DNA from: Planctomycetota bacterium
GTDB lineage: Bacteria > Planctomycetota > MHYJ01 > JACQXL01
NCBI GenBank assembly: GCA_030018555.1
Contig: JASEHY010000092.1
Coordinates: forward strand, 1 to 5,835
Length of the DNA: 5,835 bases
Direction of reading: 5' to 3'
Shown here piece by piece: positions 5,834 through 5,835 of this stretch. The stretch's first letter is position 1; every line of letters begins with the position of its first letter. Under the pieces are notes generated by a model. The model was not told the DNA's origin, searched no databases, and saw only the letters and a program-made list of their open reading frames with translations. The translations under genes and the position numbers were made by a program.

Positions 5834-5835
5834 AG

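Overview
The window reads as one plus-strand gene cluster of an anaerobic bacterium that uses the Wood-Ljungdahl (reductive acetyl-CoA) pathway. The order is hdrA (5' end outside the window), mvhD, metV, metF, then a DUF401 membrane protein. hdrA-mvhD-metV-metF is the gene set of the soluble methylenetetrahydrofolate reductase complexes known from acetogens such as Moorella (MetFV with Hdr and MvhD subunits). The four cytoplasmic proteins probably pass electrons between NADH or ferredoxin-type carriers (HdrA flavin and Fe-S centres, MvhD 2Fe-2S), the MetV Fe-S protein and the MetF flavin, where methylene-THF is reduced to methyl-THF. hdrB, hdrC and hydrogenase genes are not in the window. The host cannot be named from the sequence. 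Moderate GC, full Wood-Ljungdahl style genes and many small repeats suggest an uncultivated anaerobic lineage, but that is inference.

Layout: 1-2660 is the C-terminal 885 residues of a large HdrA with two HdrA flavoprotein modules and two C-terminal 4Fe-4S motifs. 2672-3127 is MvhD. 3176-3898 is MetV. 3899-4000 is a short spacer filled by an inverted repeat. 4001-4891 is MetF. 4948-5796 is a DUF401 protein that looks cut short. There is no gene-free stretch over 300 bases, no RNA gene, no CRISPR array and no convincing minus-strand gene. No promoter or classical terminator was identified, so the genes probably share a transcript that starts upstream.

The unusual layer is a dense set of short palindromic elements scattered through the genes. 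One family has a YCCCG...CGGGR hairpin core. A second has purine-rich GAACTAAAGAAC-type arms facing pyrimidine-rich arms. A third has GTCAAG arms. A fourth, at the right edge, has CTGTCCAA arms. Several lie in frame inside hdrA, metV and the DUF401 gene, where they add peptide segments not expected for the families. Others sit at gene ends, where the element overlaps or supplies the stop codon of mvhD, metV, metF and the DUF401 gene. This resembles the in-frame palindromic elements described in Rickettsia, but in an unrelated metabolic context, and it is the most novel feature of the window.
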